Of a stretch of 64,000 bases of DNA, positions 1-8,574 are shown in pieces. Below the pieces are notes generated by a model that was not told the DNA's origin, searched no databases, and was given only the letters and a program-made list of their open reading frames with translations. Origin of the DNA: Ottowia flava (GTDB taxonomy: Bacteria; Pseudomonadota; Gammaproteobacteria; Burkholderiales; Burkholderiaceae_C); the NCBI RefSeq assembly GCF_008017535.1, contig NZ_VRUA01000016.1:28482-92481 (forward strand). The letters run 5' to 3'. Each line of letters starts with the position of its first letter. Position 1 is the first letter of the stretch. The translations under genes were made by a program, and so were the position numbers.

Positions 1-10
1 GCCGCCTCGA

Positions 11-1159
11 TCAGTTCAGCGGCGTGCGCACACCGTTCTTGTACACGCTCAACGTCACGGCGGGCTTGGTCAGCTCGCCTTTGTTGGTGAACTGGATCTG
101 CGCCGTCACGCCTTTGTAGTTGGTCTTGGCGAGCTGCGGCACGTAGACTTTCGGGTCGACCGAGTTGGCGCGCTTCATGGCATCGACCAGCACCATCGTG
201 GCGTCGTACGAATAAGGGCTGTAGATCTGGAACTGGCCGGGGAACTTGGCGTCGTAGCGCTTCTTCCAGTCTTGGCCACCGGCCATCTTCTCGACCGCGA
301 TGCCGCCCGTGGCGCAGGTCACATTGCCGACCGCTGGCGACTTGCTGGCCAGCTCGGACAGCTTCTCCGTGCAGCTGCCGTCGCCGCTGAAGAACTTGAC
401 GTTGCCCAGACCGAGTTGGTCCAGCTGACGCAACATCGGGCCGGACTGCGAGTCCAAGCCACCGTAGAAGATGGCATCGGGCTTCTTGCCGCGGATGTTC
501 GTCAGGATAGCCATGAAGTCGGTGGCCTTGTCGGTGGTGAACTCGGACGCCACCACATTCATGCCCTTCTTCTTGGCGGTTTCCTTGAACACATCGGCCA
601 GGCCCTGGCCGTACGCCGTGCGGTCGTCGATCACGGCCACGTTCTTCAGCTTGAGCGCATCGGCAGCGTAGATGGCCAGTGCGGCGCCCAAGGCGTTGTC
701 GTTGGCGATCAGGCGGTACGTGGTCTTGTAGCCGGGTTTGGTCACGTCGGGGTTGGTGGCCGCCGTGGTGATGTGAGGCACGCCGCAGTTGTGGTAGATG
801 CTGGACGCAGGGATGGTCGTGCCCGACTGCAGGTGGCCCACCACGCCAGCGACCTTCATGTCGCACAGCTTTTGCGCGACGGCGGTGGCCTGCTTCGGAT
901 CGCCCGCGTCGTCTTCCGCGACCAGCTCGAACTTGATCTTCTTGCCGCCAATGGTCAGGCCCTGGGCATTCAGTTCGTCAATGGCCATGCGCACGCCGTT
1001 CTCGGTGTCCTTGCCAATGTGGGCAATGCCACCGGACGTGGGGCCCGCGTGCGCGATCTTGACGACCTGCGCATCCTGCGCATGGGCGCTGGCCATCGCG
1101 AGCAGTGCGCCAATCGAAGCGGCAGTCAAGGCAAAGCGGACAGGGGGCAGATAAGCCAT
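11..1159 (-). CDS. livK: Branched-chain amino acid ABC transporter, periplasmic substrate-binding protein (LivK-like)
   Basis: Periplasmic receptor of a LIV/HAAT-family ABC importer; it captures Leu/Ile/Val or a related amino acid and delivers it to the LivH-LivM channel. The 382-residue product has a signal peptide (about residues 8-28, ending SAHAQ) and then a Peripla_BP_6-type fold starting VVKIAHAGPTSG with the loop GKDTENGVRMAIDELN. An AGGAG ribosome site lies about 9 bases before the ATG. It is the last gene of the minus-strand series livH-livM-livG-livF-livK, about 100 bases after livF. Family and location are clear. The exact ligand is not, since relatives bind amides, urea or aromatic compounds. 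Confidence 0.93.
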   Translation of the reverse strand: MAYLPPVRFALTAASIGALLAMASAHAQDAQVVKIAHAGPTSGGIAHIGKDTENGVRMAIDELNAQGLTIGGKKIKFELVAEDDAGDPKQATAVAQKLCDMKVAGVVGHLQSGTTIPASSIYHNCGVPHITTAATNPDVTKPGYKTTYRLIANDNALGAALAIYAADALKLKNVAVIDDRTAYGQGLADVFKETAKKKGMNVVASEFTTDKATDFMAILTNIRGKKPDAIFYGGLDSQSGPMLRQLDQLGLGNVKFFSGDGSCTEKLSELASKSPAVGNVTCATGGIAVEKMAGGQDWKKRYDAKFPGQFQIYSPYSYDATMVLVDAMKRANSVDPKVYVPQLAKTNYKGVTAQIQFTNKGELTKPAVTLSVYKNGVRTPLN

Positions 1160-1264
1160 GGTGGTGATCTCCTAACTAAAAACAGGATGCGCCACGCGCC
1201 CCGAGATGGGCGGTGGCATGGCGGGCCGCATGGTACACCCGCGGCCTAACAGGGACGGCGACGC

Positions 1265-1981
1265 TTACTCGCCCAGATAGGCGGCACGCACTTTCGGGTT
1301 GGCCAGCAGTTCTTGCCCGCCGCCCGACATGGTGATCAGGCCCGATTCCATGACGTAGCCGCGGTCAGCCAAAGCCAGCGCGCGGCTGGCGTTCTGCTCC
1401 ACCAACAGGATCGTCACGCCTTGGGCGTACACGTCGCGCACGACCTCGAAGACCTTGTCGACCATGATGGGGGACAGCCCCATCGATGGCTCGTCCAGCA
1501 GCAGCAGCTTGGGCCGGCTCAACAGCGCACGGCCCATGGCGAGCATCTGCTGTTCGCCACCGGACATCGTGCCGGCGAGCTGGTCCTTGCGCTCCCGCAG
1601 GCGGGGAAAGATCGTGAACACCTTCTCAATGTCCTCGCCGATCGCTGCCTTGTCGCGCCGGGTGTAGGCGCCCATCTGCAGGTTTTCAGTGATGGTCATC
1701 CGAGTGAACACGCCGCGGCCTTCCGGCACCATGGCCAGACCCTGGCGCACCAAGTCCCACGGCCCCTGCCCCTTGATCGACTTGCCCAAATACTCGATGT
1801 CACCACCCGCCAGCGGCAGCGTGCCGGTGATCGCCTTCATTGTGGTGGTCTTGCCCGCGCCGTTGGAGCCGATCAGCGACACCAGTTCACCTTCGCGCAC
1901 TTCAAAATCCACGCCTTTGACAGCCTGAATACCCCCGTAGGCCACCTCCAGGCCCGATACCTTCAACAACACCTGGGCCAT
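1265..1981 (-). CDS. livF: Branched-chain amino acid ABC transporter ATP-binding protein LivF
   Basis: One of the two cytoplasmic ATPases that drive the LIV importer. The 238-residue protein shows Walker A GSNGAGKTT (about residues 38-46), the ABC signature MSGGEQQM and Walker B LLLLDEPSMG, followed by the switch-region LLVEQNASRAL. The EQN rather than EHD form and the short length are typical of LivF as opposed to LivG. Its start lies one base after the livG stop, so the two ATPases are translationally adjacent and presumably made in equal amounts. Confidence 0.95.
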   Translation of the reverse strand: MAQVLLKVSGLEVAYGGIQAVKGVDFEVREGELVSLIGSNGAGKTTTMKAITGTLPLAGGDIEYLGKSIKGQGPWDLVRQGLAMVPEGRGVFTRMTITENLQMGAYTRRDKAAIGEDIEKVFTIFPRLRERKDQLAGTMSGGEQQMLAMGRALLSRPKLLLLDEPSMGLSPIMVDKVFEVVRDVYAQGVTILLVEQNASRALALADRGYVMESGLITMSGGGQELLANPKVRAAYLGE

Positions 1982-1982
1982 G

Positions 1983-2756
1983 TCAATGATCTCCCGTGCC
2001 CAGATAGGCTTCGATGACTTTCGGATTCTTCTGCACGTCGGCGGGCGTGCCTTCGGCGATCTGCTTGCCGTAGTCCAGCACCGTGACCCGGTCGCACAGA
2101 CCCATGACCAGCTTCACGTCGTGCTCGATCAGCAAAATAGTGCGGTTGTCCTTGCGAATGCGGTCGATCAATTCGCGCAATTGCACCTTCTCGGTCGCGT
2201 TCATCCCGGCTGCCGGCTCGTCCAGGGCGATGAGTTGGGGGTCGGTTGCCAGTGCCCGCGCAATCTCCAGTCGGCGCTGGTCGCCGTACGACAGCGTGCG
2301 CGAGCGAAATTGGGCGTATTTGCCGATACCGACATAGTCGAGCAATTGCTGTGCGCGCTCGGTGATGGCGTCTTCCTCGGCCTTGAAACTGGGCGTGCGA
2401 AAGATCGCACCCAACAGGCCGGAATGCGTGCGCACATGGCGCCCGACCATGACGTTCTCCAGCGCGGTCATGTCCGCAAACAGGCGGATGTTCTGGAACG
2501 TCCGGGCAATGCCCGCCTTGGCCACCTGGTGAACCGCCTGCGGTTTGTAAGGCTTGCCATCAAGTTCAAAAGTGCCGCTGTCAGGCGTGTACAGCCCGGT
2601 CAGCACGTTGAAGAACGTCGTCTTGCCAGCGCCGTTGGGCCCGATCAGGCCATAGACTTGGCCGCGCTGGATGGTGATGCCCACGTCTGTGAGTGCTTGC
2701 AGGCCGCCGAAGCGCTTCGAAACGCCCTGCACCTTGAGTACGGTGTCGTTGCTCAT
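1983..2756 (-). CDS. livG: Branched-chain amino acid ABC transporter ATP-binding protein LivG
   Basis: Second ATPase of the LIV importer, 257 residues. Visible motifs are Walker A GPNGAGKTT (about residues 39-47), the LivG-type signature LSYGDQRRLEIARAL, Walker B LIALDEPAAGMN and the switch LLIEHDVKLVM. The C-terminal end carries the LivG-typical VIEAYLG. It lies 18 bases downstream of livM and one base upstream of livF in the same minus-strand operon. It probably forms a LivF-LivG heterodimer under the LivH-LivM membrane pair. Confidence 0.95.
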   Translation of the reverse strand: MSNDTVLKVQGVSKRFGGLQALTDVGITIQRGQVYGLIGPNGAGKTTFFNVLTGLYTPDSGTFELDGKPYKPQAVHQVAKAGIARTFQNIRLFADMTALENVMVGRHVRTHSGLLGAIFRTPSFKAEEDAITERAQQLLDYVGIGKYAQFRSRTLSYGDQRRLEIARALATDPQLIALDEPAAGMNATEKVQLRELIDRIRKDNRTILLIEHDVKLVMGLCDRVTVLDYGKQIAEGTPADVQKNPKVIEAYLGTGDH

Positions 2757-2774
2757 GTGTGGTGTTCCGTTCGC

Positions 2775-3965
2775 TCAGGAATTGATCGGGTACTGGCGAA
2801 TTTCGGTATTGCCAGGCGATGCATCCGCAGGGAAATCGATGCCCGGCGGGTTCTGCTGGGCCGTCGTTGGCACGTCCTTGCCCGGGCCGGGAATCTTGCG
2901 TGCCTTGCCGTGCTCGGGTGATGGCCACAGACCGCGTGGGCGGATCAACATTACCGAAATCATGGCCAGTGCGATCAGCAGCTGGCGCAGGATGGCCGAG
3001 TCCAGACGACCATCCGTCATTGCCTGCAGCGGCCCCGCCACGTAGCGCAGCACCTCAGGCAGCGAAGCCAGCAAGACGGCGCCGAGGATGACGCCCGGGA
3101 GATGCCCGATGCCCCCCAGCACCACCATGGCGACGATCATGACTGACTCCATCAGGCTGAACGACTCGGGCGACACAAAGCCCTGGAAGGCCGCAAACAT
3201 GGCGCCGGACACGCCGCCAAATGAAGCGCCCATGCCGAACGCCAGCAGTTTCAGGTTGCGGGTGTTCAGGCCCATCGCCTTGGCGGCGATTTCGTCCTCG
3301 CGGATCGCCATCCAGGCACGGCCGATTCGCGAATCCTGCAGGCGGCTGCAGATGATCACGGTGACGATGACCAGCGCCAGGAACAGGTAGTAGTACAGCG
3401 ATACCGAGGCGATTTCATAGCCGCCGATGGTGAGGGGTTTGCCCAAGTCAAGCCCGAAGATCTTGACCGAATCGATTTGGTTCAGCCCCTTGGGCCCGTT
3501 AGTGATGTTGTACGGGTGATCCAGGTTGTTCAGGAAGATCCGGATGATCTCGCCAAAGCCAAGCGTCACGATGGCCAGGTAATCACCACGCAGCTTGAGC
3601 ACTGGAATGCCCAAGAGCACCCCAGTCATGGCCGCCAAGCCCAGCGCCAACGGGATCACCATCCAGAGTGACGTGTGAAACCCATTCGGAAACGCGGCAG
3701 CGATGGCCGGAAAGGTGTCGGTCAGGTGCGGCGAGGCGAGCAGGCCGTAAAGGTAGGCGCCCACCGCGAAGAAGGCCACGTAACCGAGGTCCAGCAGGCC
3801 GGCGTAGCCGACCACGATGTTCAGACCCAGCGCCAGCATCACGTAGAGCAGCGCGATGTCGGCGATGCGCACCCAGGCGTTGCCGAAGCTTTGCAGGATC
3901 AGCGGCGCCACCAACAGGGCGATGCCGCACACCAGAAAGGCGATCAGTTTGTTTTTCTGCGTCAT
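2775..3965 (-). CDS. livM: Branched-chain amino acid ABC transporter permease LivM
   Basis: Inner-membrane channel subunit of the LIV importer. The 396-residue sequence has about ten hydrophobic segments and the BPD_transp_2 signature region (LNIVVGYAGLLDLGYVAFFAVGAY, given here as LNIVVGYAGLLD plus LGYVAFFAVG). It also has a cytoplasmic coupling loop with SRIGRAWMAIREDEIAA. The last 45 or so residues form a polar, proline-rich tail (from about PSPEHGKARKI) that goes beyond the usual LivM core and looks unstructured. It sits 15 bases downstream of livH and 18 bases upstream of livG. Confidence 0.94.
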   Translation of the reverse strand: MTQKNKLIAFLVCGIALLVAPLILQSFGNAWVRIADIALLYVMLALGLNIVVGYAGLLDLGYVAFFAVGAYLYGLLASPHLTDTFPAIAAAFPNGFHTSLWMVIPLALGLAAMTGVLLGIPVLKLRGDYLAIVTLGFGEIIRIFLNNLDHPYNITNGPKGLNQIDSVKIFGLDLGKPLTIGGYEIASVSLYYYLFLALVIVTVIICSRLQDSRIGRAWMAIREDEIAAKAMGLNTRNLKLLAFGMGASFGGVSGAMFAAFQGFVSPESFSLMESVMIVAMVVLGGIGHLPGVILGAVLLASLPEVLRYVAGPLQAMTDGRLDSAILRQLLIALAMISVMLIRPRGLWPSPEHGKARKIPGPGKDVPTTAQQNPPGIDFPADASPGNTEIRQYPINS

Positions 3966-3980
3966 GGTCGTCCTCCCCGG

Positions 3981-4910
3981 TCAGGCACGGTCGGCCACAC
4001 GCTCACCCAGCAGGCCAGACGGCCGCAGGGTCAACACGATGATCAGCACGATGAAGGCAAAGATGTCGGTGTAGTGGCTGCCCAGCAGGCCACCCGTCAA
4101 CGTACCGATGTAGCCGGAGCCGATCGCCTCGATAAGGCCAAGGAGCAACCCCCCCAGCACGGCCCCCCCGAGATTGCCGATACCCCCAAATACCGCGGCC
4201 GTGAAGGCCTTCAGACCTGGCAGGAAGCCCATGGTGTGCTGCACCGTGCCGTAATTCGACGCGTACATCACGCCGGCAATGGCCGCCAGAATGGCGCCGA
4301 TGATGAAGGTGGCCGAAATCACCATGTCGGGCTTGACACCCATGAGACCCGCAACGCGGGGGTTTTCAGCGGTGGCCCGCATGGCGCGGCCGATGCGGGT
4401 GTAGTTCACCAGGTACATCAGCGTGGCGAGCGACACCGCGGTCACGCCCAGGATCATGATCTGGGTCGGCGTGATGTAGGCGCCGCCGATATTGAAAGGA
4501 GCGCTTGGCAGCAGCGTCGGGAAGGGCTTGTAGTTCGGCTTCCAGATGATCATGGCCAGCGTCTGCAGCAGGATCGACATGCCGATGGCAGTGATCAGGG
4601 GCGCCAGCCTGGGGCTGTTGCGCAGCGGCTTATAGGCCAGCTTCTCAATCACGAAGTTCAACGTGGCGGCCACGATGCAGGCGATCAGCATGGCCAGAAT
4701 CAGGATCACCCAGCCGGGCGCGCCGGGCATCGCCGACTGCATGATGCCGATCACGGACCACGCGGTGACGGCGCCAATCATCAGCACCTCTCCGTGCGCG
4801 AAATTGATGAGTTGAATGATGCCGTACACCATGGTGTACCCGAGGGCAATCAAGGCGTACATGCTGCCAAGCACCAGACCATTGATGATCTGCTGTAGCA
4901 ATACTTCCAT
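3981..4910 (-). CDS. livH: Branched-chain amino acid ABC transporter permease LivH
   Basis: First gene of the LIV operon and partner channel subunit of LivM. The 309-residue protein is almost entirely hydrophobic and begins MEVLLQQIINGLVLGSMYAL, the hallmark LivH N-terminus. It carries the conserved YTMVYGIIQLINFAHGEV segment and the coupling loop RIGRAMRATAENP. A GAGGAAG-like ribosome site precedes the ATG. The about 105 bases between its start and the rarA terminator must contain the operon promoter. I saw no clear sigma-70 boxes or regulator site there. Confidence 0.95.
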   Translation of the reverse strand: MEVLLQQIINGLVLGSMYALIALGYTMVYGIIQLINFAHGEVLMIGAVTAWSVIGIMQSAMPGAPGWVILILAMLIACIVAATLNFVIEKLAYKPLRNSPRLAPLITAIGMSILLQTLAMIIWKPNYKPFPTLLPSAPFNIGGAYITPTQIMILGVTAVSLATLMYLVNYTRIGRAMRATAENPRVAGLMGVKPDMVISATFIIGAILAAIAGVMYASNYGTVQHTMGFLPGLKAFTAAVFGGIGNLGGAVLGGLLLGLIEAIGSGYIGTLTGGLLGSHYTDIFAFIVLIIVLTLRPSGLLGERVADRA

Positions 4911-5016
4911 GGAACACTTCCTCTCTCTTCCGCTGCGCCCATGATCAATGGGACGACGGGGTTGGTTGGCGAAACCGCCGAGCGCCTTGTGGGTCGCTCA
5001 GTGGCATCCACCTAGC

Positions 5017-5048
5017 AAAAAACCCGCCAGGTGACCTGCGGCGGGTTT
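5017..5048 (-). terminator. Rho-independent terminator of rarA
   Basis: On the minus strand the sequence folds as AAACCCGCC, an 11-base loop, GGCGGGTTT, followed by a run of T. The 9-bp stem is perfect. It lies about 120 bases beyond the rarA stop and upstream of livH, so it should end rarA transcription before the liv operon. The long spacing from rarA is the only weak point. Confidence 0.85.
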
Positions 5049-5169
5049 CGACGTACCAAAATTCTAGCTACTGGAACGCTGTCGTCGCGGCGCATGTTCC
5101 CCGGGGTTTTCCCTCTTTTCATCTTGACGATGTCGCGTAGGCGACTGCGCCGACACGGTGCGGCGTACC

Positions 5170-6495
5170 CTACTCAGAGCGGCCCGCCTCACGGTTGCGC
5201 CGCCGCAATTCGGTCAATTTTTCACCGATCCGAATCTCCAACCCTCGTGGCACGGGCTGGTAAAACTGTTGGGGCAGTATGCCCTCGGGCAGGTAGTTCT
5301 CACCTGCGGCAAAAGCGTCCTGCTCGTCGTGTGCGTAGCGATACCCCTTGCCGTAGTCCAGATCGCGCATCAATTTGGTGGGTGCGTTGCGTAGATGCAT
5401 CGGAACGGGGCGCGTCGTGTCTTGTTTGACAAACGCCTTGGCCGCCTTGTACGCGTTGTAGACCGCGTTGCTCTTCGGTGCAACAGAAAGATACACAATA
5501 CATTCGGCCAGTGCCAATTCCCCCTCGGGCGAGCCCAGGCGTTCGTAGACCTCGGCCGCATCCAGCGCCAGGCGCAGCGCGCGCGGGTCGGCCAGGCCAA
5601 TATCCTCGCTGGCCATGCGCACCATCCGGCGCGCCAAGTAGCGCGGGGCGGCCCCGCCATCGAGCATGCGCACCAGCCAGTACAGCGCGGCGTCAGGGTC
5701 GCTACCGCGTACCGCCTTGTGCAGCGCGCTGATGGTGTCGTAGAACTGCTCGCCGCCTTTGTCGTAGCGGCGCAGGCGCTCGCCCAGCACGCGCTGCAGC
5801 CACGCGGCGTTGATGGTGTCCAGCCGCTCGGCACGGGCGGCCACGGTGAGGGTCTCCAGCGTGTTCAAAAGCCGCCGCGCATCACCATCGGCATAGGCGA
5901 TGAGCTGCTGCTGCGCTTCGCTTTCGATAGCTGGCTGCGCAGGTTCGGCGCTGGCCCGATCCAGAATCTTCTTTAAGTCATCTTCCCCAAGCGGTTGCAG
6001 CACGTACACCGCAGCGCGCGACAGCAGGGCCGAGTTGACTTCAAACGAAGGGTTTTCGGTGGTCGCGCCGATGAAGGTGAACAATCCGCTTTCGACATGC
6101 GGCAAGAACGCATCCTGTTGGCTCTTGTTGAAGCGGTGGACCTCGTCCACAAACACGATCGTGCCTTGCGGTGTCAAGCTGTCGCGCGCCTTCTGCGCCA
6201 GTTCGACCGCCTCGCGGATGTCCTTGACACCGCCCAGCACCGCGCTGACCGGGATGAACTGCGCATCAAACGAATCCGCCATCAAGCGCGCGATCGTGGT
6301 CTTGCCGGTGCCCGGTGGCCCCCACAGGATCAGGCTGTGCGGCTGGCCCGACTCGAACGCGATGCGCAGCGGCATGCCTTCGCCCAGCAAATGCTGCTGG
6401 CCCACCACTTCGCCCAACGTACGTGGGCGCAGCCGCTCGGGCAGCGGCACGTGCAGCGAAGCGGAATCAGCGGGAGGGACTTTGGCGCCGGGCAT
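5170..6495 (-). CDS. rarA: Replication-associated recombination protein A (MgsA/RarA AAA+ ATPase)
   Basis: AAA+ clamp-loader-like ATPase acting at stalled replication forks. The start at 6495 gives MPGAKVPPADSA and a 441-residue product; an upstream in-frame ATG would add 32 residues unlike the family. The conserved N-terminus LPERLRPRTLGEVVGQ, Walker A GPPGTGKTT and Walker B VFVDEVHRFN are present, as is the sensor region FIGATTENPSFEVNSALLSRA. The C-terminal MgsA domain ends with the family's ENYLPEGILPQQFY. A copy of the dispersed repeat described in this window lies inside the gene (5921-5977) and encodes part of the linker (PAQPAIES) before the lid domain. It is downstream of tmRNA on the same strand. 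Confidence 0.95.
   Translation of the reverse strand: MPGAKVPPADSASLHVPLPERLRPRTLGEVVGQQHLLGEGMPLRIAFESGQPHSLILWGPPGTGKTTIARLMADSFDAQFIPVSAVLGGVKDIREAVELAQKARDSLTPQGTIVFVDEVHRFNKSQQDAFLPHVESGLFTFIGATTENPSFEVNSALLSRAAVYVLQPLGEDDLKKILDRASAEPAQPAIESEAQQQLIAYADGDARRLLNTLETLTVAARAERLDTINAAWLQRVLGERLRRYDKGGEQFYDTISALHKAVRGSDPDAALYWLVRMLDGGAAPRYLARRMVRMASEDIGLADPRALRLALDAAEVYERLGSPEGELALAECIVYLSVAPKSNAVYNAYKAAKAFVKQDTTRPVPMHLRNAPTKLMRDLDYGKGYRYAHDEQDAFAAGENYLPEGILPQQFYQPVPRGLEIRIGEKLTELRRRNREAGRSE
5921..5977 (+). repeat. Dispersed repeat, copy 1 (inside rarA, antisense to the gene)
   Basis: Matches the family core GATAGCTGGCTGCGCAGG and ends ATCTTCTTTAAG. Read on the gene strand it encodes PAQPAIE in the same frame in which the copy at 43627-43684 encodes PAQAAMD. 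This supports common ancestry rather than chance. No frame disruption of rarA. Confidence 0.6.
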
Positions 6496-6597
6496 GCGGC
6501 ATTCTATGAACGCTGGACTGAACCGCCCCCGGCTTTTGAGGAGGCCAATCCATCTGAGAGGATTTAGCCATGGGCTGCTGCCGGGGAACACAGAGGG

Positions 6598-6622
6598 AAA
6601 CCGGGGAACAACACCCCGGTTT
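6598..6622. other. Perfect 9-bp hairpin between rarA and tmRNA
   Basis: AAACCGGGG, a 7-base loop AACAACA, then CCCCGGTTT. The motif CCGGGGAACA also occurs exactly 20 bases upstream (6581-6590 and 6601-6610), and a further CCCCGG lies at about 6644. The region 6496-6723 has no convincing gene. It could be a small RNA, a weak terminator or a relic of an element that once used the adjacent tmRNA 3' end. Confidence 0.5.
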
Positions 6623-6723
6623 GCGGACTGTACCTCGACTTGGTCCCCGGTTTTTTCCCCAGTTTTGCGTTGGCAGCAAGCGGACTCACACGCACGAAGA
6701 TGGACGCTAACCCGTTGTCAAAG

Positions 6724-6757
6724 AAAAAGGCCGTGCACCGGATGTAAGCGCACGACC
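6724..6757 (-). terminator. Rho-independent terminator of tmRNA
   Basis: On the minus strand a 10-bp stem with G-U pairs (GGTCGTGCGC against GTGCACGGCC) and a 9-base loop is followed by TTTTTCTTT. It begins 13 bases after the tmRNA CCA end, the expected place for the ssrA terminator. Confidence 0.8.
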
Positions 6758-6770
6758 TTAGATGATGTAA

Positions 6771-7146
6771 TGGTGGAGCTGGGGGGACTTGAACCCCCGT
6801 CCGCAAATCTTCCACGCCCAGTTCTACATGCTTAGCGGTCTGATTTGAGTCTCACCACCTGAACCGCGCAGTCGCACGCTGTACAGGCAGCCAGTACCCT
6901 TGAATCTCGCCTGCGCCCAAGGTACCCGGGCACAAGCCAGCCGATGTGAATTCCCCCGCAGCCGGGACGGCTTGCGCCGCCCTTGCCCAGCCCATCGGCC
7001 TGCTGTTGCGAGGCTCACCGGTGTTTAAGCGGCGAGTGCGAAACGTTCGTCGTTTGCAGTTAGTTTTTTTCAGCGGTTTAGCGAGGTGACTGAACCTCGG
7101 CATGCCCTGAGGCGATTCCAACCCACGTCGAAACCAATGCAGCCCC
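6771..7146 (-). ncRNA. ssrA: tmRNA (SsrA)
   Basis: Transfer-messenger RNA that rescues stalled ribosomes. The 5' end GGGGCTGCATTGGTTTCGAC and the 3' end GGGTTCAAGTCCCCCCAGC plus TCCACCA form the tRNA-like half, with the CCA encoded. The messenger part (7025-7057, minus) reads GCA AAC GAC GAA CGT TTC GCA CTC GCC GCT TAA, giving the tag ANDERFALAA, typical of beta-proteobacteria. Length is 376 bases. It lies between gph and rarA on the same strand and is followed by its own terminator. tmRNA 3' ends are common integration sites for islands, but no integrase is seen next to this one. Confidence 0.97.
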
Positions 7147-7160
7147 GGATGGAACCTATT

Positions 7161-7841
7161 TTAGTCCTTGTCGAGCCATTTCAAGAGCTCAAGGGGCGAA
7201 TGAATGACCGCGTCCGCCCCCCAATCGCGCGGATCGGTGTCCGGCCCGAGATAGCCGTACGCAGCGGCAACGGTGCGCAGCCCGGCAGCCCGCCCGGCCT
7301 GGATATCGCGCGCGTCGTCCCCCACATAGATGGTCTGTCGAGGATCGAGGTGTGCCGCCTGCAAGGCAGCGAAGATCGGTGCAGGATGGGGTTTGGTGTG
7401 AGGCGTCGTGTCGCCGCAGATGACGGTGCATGCGTCCTGAAACATGCTGAACGCCCCCATGGTGGGCAGAGTGAATCGACTGGCCTTGTTGGTCACGATG
7501 CCCCAGCGCGCGCCCCTCGAGGACAAGCCCGCCAGCAACTGAGGCACGCCATCAAAACTCAAGGTCTGGCGCAGCAGGTGCCGGTCGTAGGCTTCCAAGA
7601 ACTCTTCACGCAGGGCAGCGTAGTCGGCCTGTTCGGGCGTGACACCGAGCGCCACATGCAGAACGCCGCGGGCGCCGGATCCCGCATGCGGACGGTAGAT
7701 ATCCAGGTCAAGCGGTGGCAGCTTGCGCGCGTGTCGAAGTGCATTGCCAGCCAAGGCGAGATCTGGTGCGCTGTCGATCAACGTGCCATCCAAGTCGAAC
7801 AGCACGGCGCATATATCGACTGGCGGGCTATTCACGCTCAT
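7161..7841 (-). CDS. gph: Phosphoglycolate phosphatase
   Basis: HAD-superfamily phosphatase removing phosphate from 2-phosphoglycolate, a product of oxidative DNA 3'-end repair. The 226-residue protein has motif I DLDGTLIDSAPDL, with the nucleophile and acid aspartates near residues 16 and 18. Motif II is VTNK and motif IV YVGDDARDIQAGRAAG. Its ATG overlaps the ubiG stop by four bases (ATGA), showing translational coupling in a ubiG-gph operon, an arrangement common in proteobacteria. The 14-base gap to the 5' end of tmRNA is very short, so the tmRNA promoter must overlap the end of gph. Confidence 0.93.
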   Translation of the reverse strand: MSVNSPPVDICAVLFDLDGTLIDSAPDLALAGNALRHARKLPPLDLDIYRPHAGSGARGVLHVALGVTPEQADYAALREEFLEAYDRHLLRQTLSFDGVPQLLAGLSSRGARWGIVTNKASRFTLPTMGAFSMFQDACTVICGDTTPHTKPHPAPIFAALQAAHLDPRQTIYVGDDARDIQAGRAAGLRTVAAAYGYLGPDTDPRDWGADAVIHSPLELLKWLDKD

Positions 7842-8545
7842 TCTGGCCGGCGCGCAGCGACCATGTAATTCACATCCGTATCCGCCGTCAGGCGAAAACG
7901 CCGAGTGACCGGATGAAAGGTCAGGCCACTGCTGCGAACGAGATCCAGGCCGGCTGCCCGGCAGAACGACGCCAGTTCATGGGGCCGAACCAGCCGTGCG
8001 TACTCGTGTGTTCCTCGCGGCACCATGTTGGCAAGGTACTCGGCACCAACGATGGCAAGCAAAAACGATTTAACGTTGCGGTTGATGGTAGAGAAAAACA
8101 CCCAACCACCAGGACGGACGAGCCGGGCGCAGGCGCTGACAACCGATGAGGGATCGGGCACATGCTCCAGCATTTCCATGCAGGTGACCACATCAAAAGC
8201 ATCTGGTGACTCATCTGCGAGCGCCTCTGCCGCTACCAGACGGTAGGCCACTCCTGGAGTTTGTGCTTCCATCGCATGCAGTTGAGCGACCTTGAGGGAC
8301 TTTTCCGCCAGATCGATGCCAAGCACCTCGGCGCCACAGCGCGCCATGGCATCCGCCAGAATGCCACCGCCGCACCCGACATCGAGCACGCGCGCGCCCC
8401 CCAGTGGGCGGATGCCATCGATCCAGTCAAGCCTGAGGGGATTGATCTGATGCAAGGCGGCAAACTCGCCGTCCATGTCCCACCATTGATGGGCCAAGGC
8501 AGAAAATTTGGCCAGTTCAGCTTGGTCTGCGTTCACTTCGCTCAT
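7838..8545 (-). CDS. ubiG: Ubiquinone biosynthesis O-methyltransferase UbiG
   Basis: S-adenosylmethionine-dependent methyltransferase carrying out both O-methylations in ubiquinone synthesis. The start at 8545 (MSEVNADQAELAKFS) gives 235 residues; an ATG 11 codons upstream is possible but would leave no gap to the preceding gene. SAM motif I is VLDVGCGGGILADAMA. The family segment AHQWWDMDGEFAALHQINPLRLDWI precedes it (seen as AHQWWDMDG and NPLRLDWI), and DVVTCMEMLEHVPDP is motif II. The gene runs into gph with an ATGA overlap. Confidence 0.95.
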   Translation of the reverse strand: MSEVNADQAELAKFSALAHQWWDMDGEFAALHQINPLRLDWIDGIRPLGGARVLDVGCGGGILADAMARCGAEVLGIDLAEKSLKVAQLHAMEAQTPGVAYRLVAAEALADESPDAFDVVTCMEMLEHVPDPSSVVSACARLVRPGGWVFFSTINRNVKSFLLAIVGAEYLANMVPRGTHEYARLVRPHELASFCRAAGLDLVRSSGLTFHPVTRRFRLTADTDVNYMVAARRPE

Positions 8546-8574
8546 GAGCCCATTTTCCCACGCGCTTGTGGCGA

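Noticed and set aside
3675..4898. Plus-strand open frame of about 400 codons opposite livM-livH
   Set aside because: Antisense to two permease genes with clear motifs; composition is that of a complementary-strand shadow.
5053..5110. Possible further copy of the dispersed repeat near ATTCTAGCTACTGG
   Set aside because: Only the TAGCT word matches; the GCGCA block, the middle and the right end are missing.
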